In this document: piece after piece, positions 33,878 through 34,757 of the stretch
Numbering within the stretch: position 1 is the first letter of the stretch
Layout: each line of letters opens with the position of its first letter
From: DUPH01 sp035449085
GTDB lineage: Bacteria > Verrucomicrobiota > Kiritimatiellia > RFP12 > UBA1067
Reading direction: 5' to 3'
DNA length: 34,757 nucleotides
Assembly: GCA_035449085.1 (NCBI GenBank)
Contig: DAOTKE010000016.1
Span: forward strand, 1 to 34,757
The notes under the pieces: model-generated
The model's input: only the letters and a program-made list of their open reading frames with translations
Databases searched by the model: none
What the model was told of the DNA's origin: nothing
Made by a program: the position numbers and the translations under genes

Positions 33878-33892
33878 AAAATCTTAGATTTT
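33878..33892. promoter_or_regulatory. Perfect palindrome next to the regulator start, possible operator
   Basis: AAAATCTTAGATTTT is a perfect inverted repeat with one central base, nine bases before the regulator ATG on its coding strand, in an otherwise GC-rich setting. It would suit autoregulation, but AraC-type proteins usually bind direct repeats. Confidence 0.4.
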
Positions 33893-33928
33893 TTACGTGA
33901 TTTCGTCTAGCGGAAAAACACACCAATA

Positions 33929-33937
33929 TGGTACGAT
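33929..33937 (+). promoter_or_regulatory. Possible extended -10 element for the beta-strand repeat gene
   Basis: TGGTACGAT fits the TGnTATAAT extended -10 at TG and four of six hexamer positions. No -35 match is seen at 17 bases, which would fit an activator-dependent promoter such as one served by the adjacent regulator. Confidence 0.35.
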
Positions 33938-33962
33938 GGCGACTGTTGGGTTCAGGGGATTT

Positions 33963-34004
33963 GCGGCGGGACGCATCCCAACCGCGCGGCACCCCGACTG
34001 TGCC
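33963..34004 (+). other. Two hairpins in the presumed mRNA leader
   Basis: GCGG-C-GGGA pairs with TCCC-AA-CCGC around CGCA (33963-33985), followed at once by GGCAC/GTGCC (33988-34004). They lie 50-90 bases before the start at 34055. I recognise no known riboswitch class. Confidence 0.4.
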
Positions 34005-34054
34005 AGCTCAGACACGCTCACAGCATCAGAATACGGATGATCAAGGAGGTCGCT

Positions 34055-34757
34055 ATGAATACGAAAAGACTGTCAGAACGCACACGGCGCATGATGGCGG
34101 TGCTGCGGGGAGGTGTGTTGGCGGGTGTATGGGCCATCGCACTGTCAGCCGGAGCCGAAGTCTACACGATTACGTCCAGCGGCGACTGGAGTGCGGACAC
34201 AAGCTGGAGCGGCACGAAGCCGTCCGCAGGCGGCTCAGCCGATGACGTCATCGTTTTCAATGGGTCAGGCGCTATCGCAAGCACCAACAATCTGAGCGGA
34301 AGCTTTCAGCTCACCCGGTTGGAGGCTGCGGCCGGAACCTTCACGCTGTGGGGCAACACGCTCTCCTTCGTGAACTCCGGGGCGACCGGCCCGCAGGTGG
34401 TGCAGACGGGCGGCACGGCGACGTTCCGCAACGCGCTTTCCTTGGCGAATGAAACAGTGTTCGATGTGGCGAACGGTGTCCTGTCCGTTAACTCGGTCTT
34501 CGGCGCGGGCGGTCTGGTCAAGACCGGTGCCGGCGAGCTGTTCTGTGCGACCGACGGCAACGGCGCGCTCTCGTTCACCGGGGCCACGCGCGTCGAGGGC
34601 GGCACGCTCACCGTCGCCACGTCGACCGGGCGTTACACGATGAGCACGCCCAGCCTGACGGTTGGGATCGGCACCACCCTGCGGACGCTGTGGGAAACGG
34701 GAGTCAACTCCCTGACTCTACCGAATTCCGCATCTGTCCGCGTCGAGAGTGGTGGCA
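34055..34757 (+). CDS. Autotransporter-associated beta-strand repeat protein, 3' end cut by window
   Basis: The frame is open to the window end: 234 residues visible. AAGGAGGT (34043-34050) precedes ATG 34055. The signal peptide is about residues 1-35 (GGVLAGVWAIALSAGAEV). The passenger begins with YTITSSGDWSADTSWSG, a common start of PVC-group beta-helix surface proteins. It contains a clear autotransporter-associated repeat, GAGGLVKTGAGELF followed by NGALSFTGATRVEGGTLTV. The rest of the passenger, and whether a C-terminal autotransporter barrel or a PEP-CTERM anchor follows, lies outside the window. Probably a secreted or surface beta-helix protein. Confidence 0.88.
   Translation, partial: MNTKRLSERTRRMMAVLRGGVLAGVWAIALSAGAEVYTITSSGDWSADTSWSGTKPSAGGSADDVIVFNGSGAIASTNNLSGSFQLTRLEAAAGTFTLWGNTLSFVNSGATGPQVVQTGGTATFRNALSLANETVFDVANGVLSVNSVFGAGGLVKTGAGELFCATDGNGALSFTGATRVEGGTLTVATSTGRYTMSTPSLTVGIGTTLRTLWETGVNSLTLPNSASVRVESGG

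Noticed and set aside
33960..34010. Cobalamin-type riboswitch in the leader
   Set aside because: A C-rich stretch recalls parts of such elements, but the conserved boxes are absent.

Overview
The window reads as a high-GC chromosome segment of a PVC-group bacterium, most likely Kiritimatiellota or a relative in Verrucomicrobiota/Lentisphaerota. This is inferred from the mix of DUF1080, XylR-like AraC and autotransporter-associated beta-strand proteins, a GldFG/DUF4340/MoxR/Bat operon, scattered GxxExxY and four-helix-bundle ORFs, and intergenic heptamer arrays. No marker gene fixes the taxon. No rRNA, tRNA, CRISPR array or insertion sequence was seen. No gene-free stretch exceeds 300 bases; the longest are about 150-200 bases (around 7837, 25516 and 33870).

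Left part, + strand: the end of a tryptophan operon (trpD partial, trpC, trpF) and a class I DAHP synthase, interrupted by a GxxExxY cassette between trpD and trpC. A candidate sigma70-type promoter then leads to citrate synthase, an aldo/keto reductase with two 4Fe-4S motifs, and an MscS channel. A glutathione peroxidase-like gene follows with a very strong ribosome binding site.

Centre, - strand, about 25.5 kb down to 8.6 kb: one long co-directional array. In transcription order it is ABC ATPase, ABC-2 permease, GldG-like protein, DUF4340 protein, MoxR, [GxxExxY cassette], DUF58, BatD-like membrane protein, [four-helix-bundle cassette], BatA, [frameshifted four-helix-bundle cassette], BatB, BatC, BatD, BatE and a second BatD-like protein ending in an SH3-like domain. 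This is an enlarged Bat (aerotolerance/envelope) operon. Overlapping start/stop codons join several host genes, and small foreign-looking ORFs sit exactly at gene junctions.

Right part: a divergent thioredoxin-like lipoprotein, a DUF1080 protein with a clear terminator, and an exported Gfo/Idh/MocA-type oxidoreductase. On the - strand come an unfamiliar nucleotidyltransferase-like protein, a 1128-residue secreted protein of probable carbohydrate function, and its likely XylR/AraC-type regulator. The window ends inside an autotransporter-type beta-strand repeat protein on the + strand.

The most unusual signal is a set of repeat-bounded cassettes. Each of the four small ORFs (two GxxExxY, two four-helix-bundle) lies between inverted arrays of short repeats. 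The arrays have a 9-base period around GxxExxY and a 7-base period around the four-helix-bundle genes. Solo 7-base arrays also occur at trp and bat junctions, where they encode the tails or leaders of the neighbouring proteins. In all four cassettes the purine-rich strand is on the 5' side of the small ORF, so the arms could pair in the polycistronic mRNA, much like intervening sequences in 23S rRNA.
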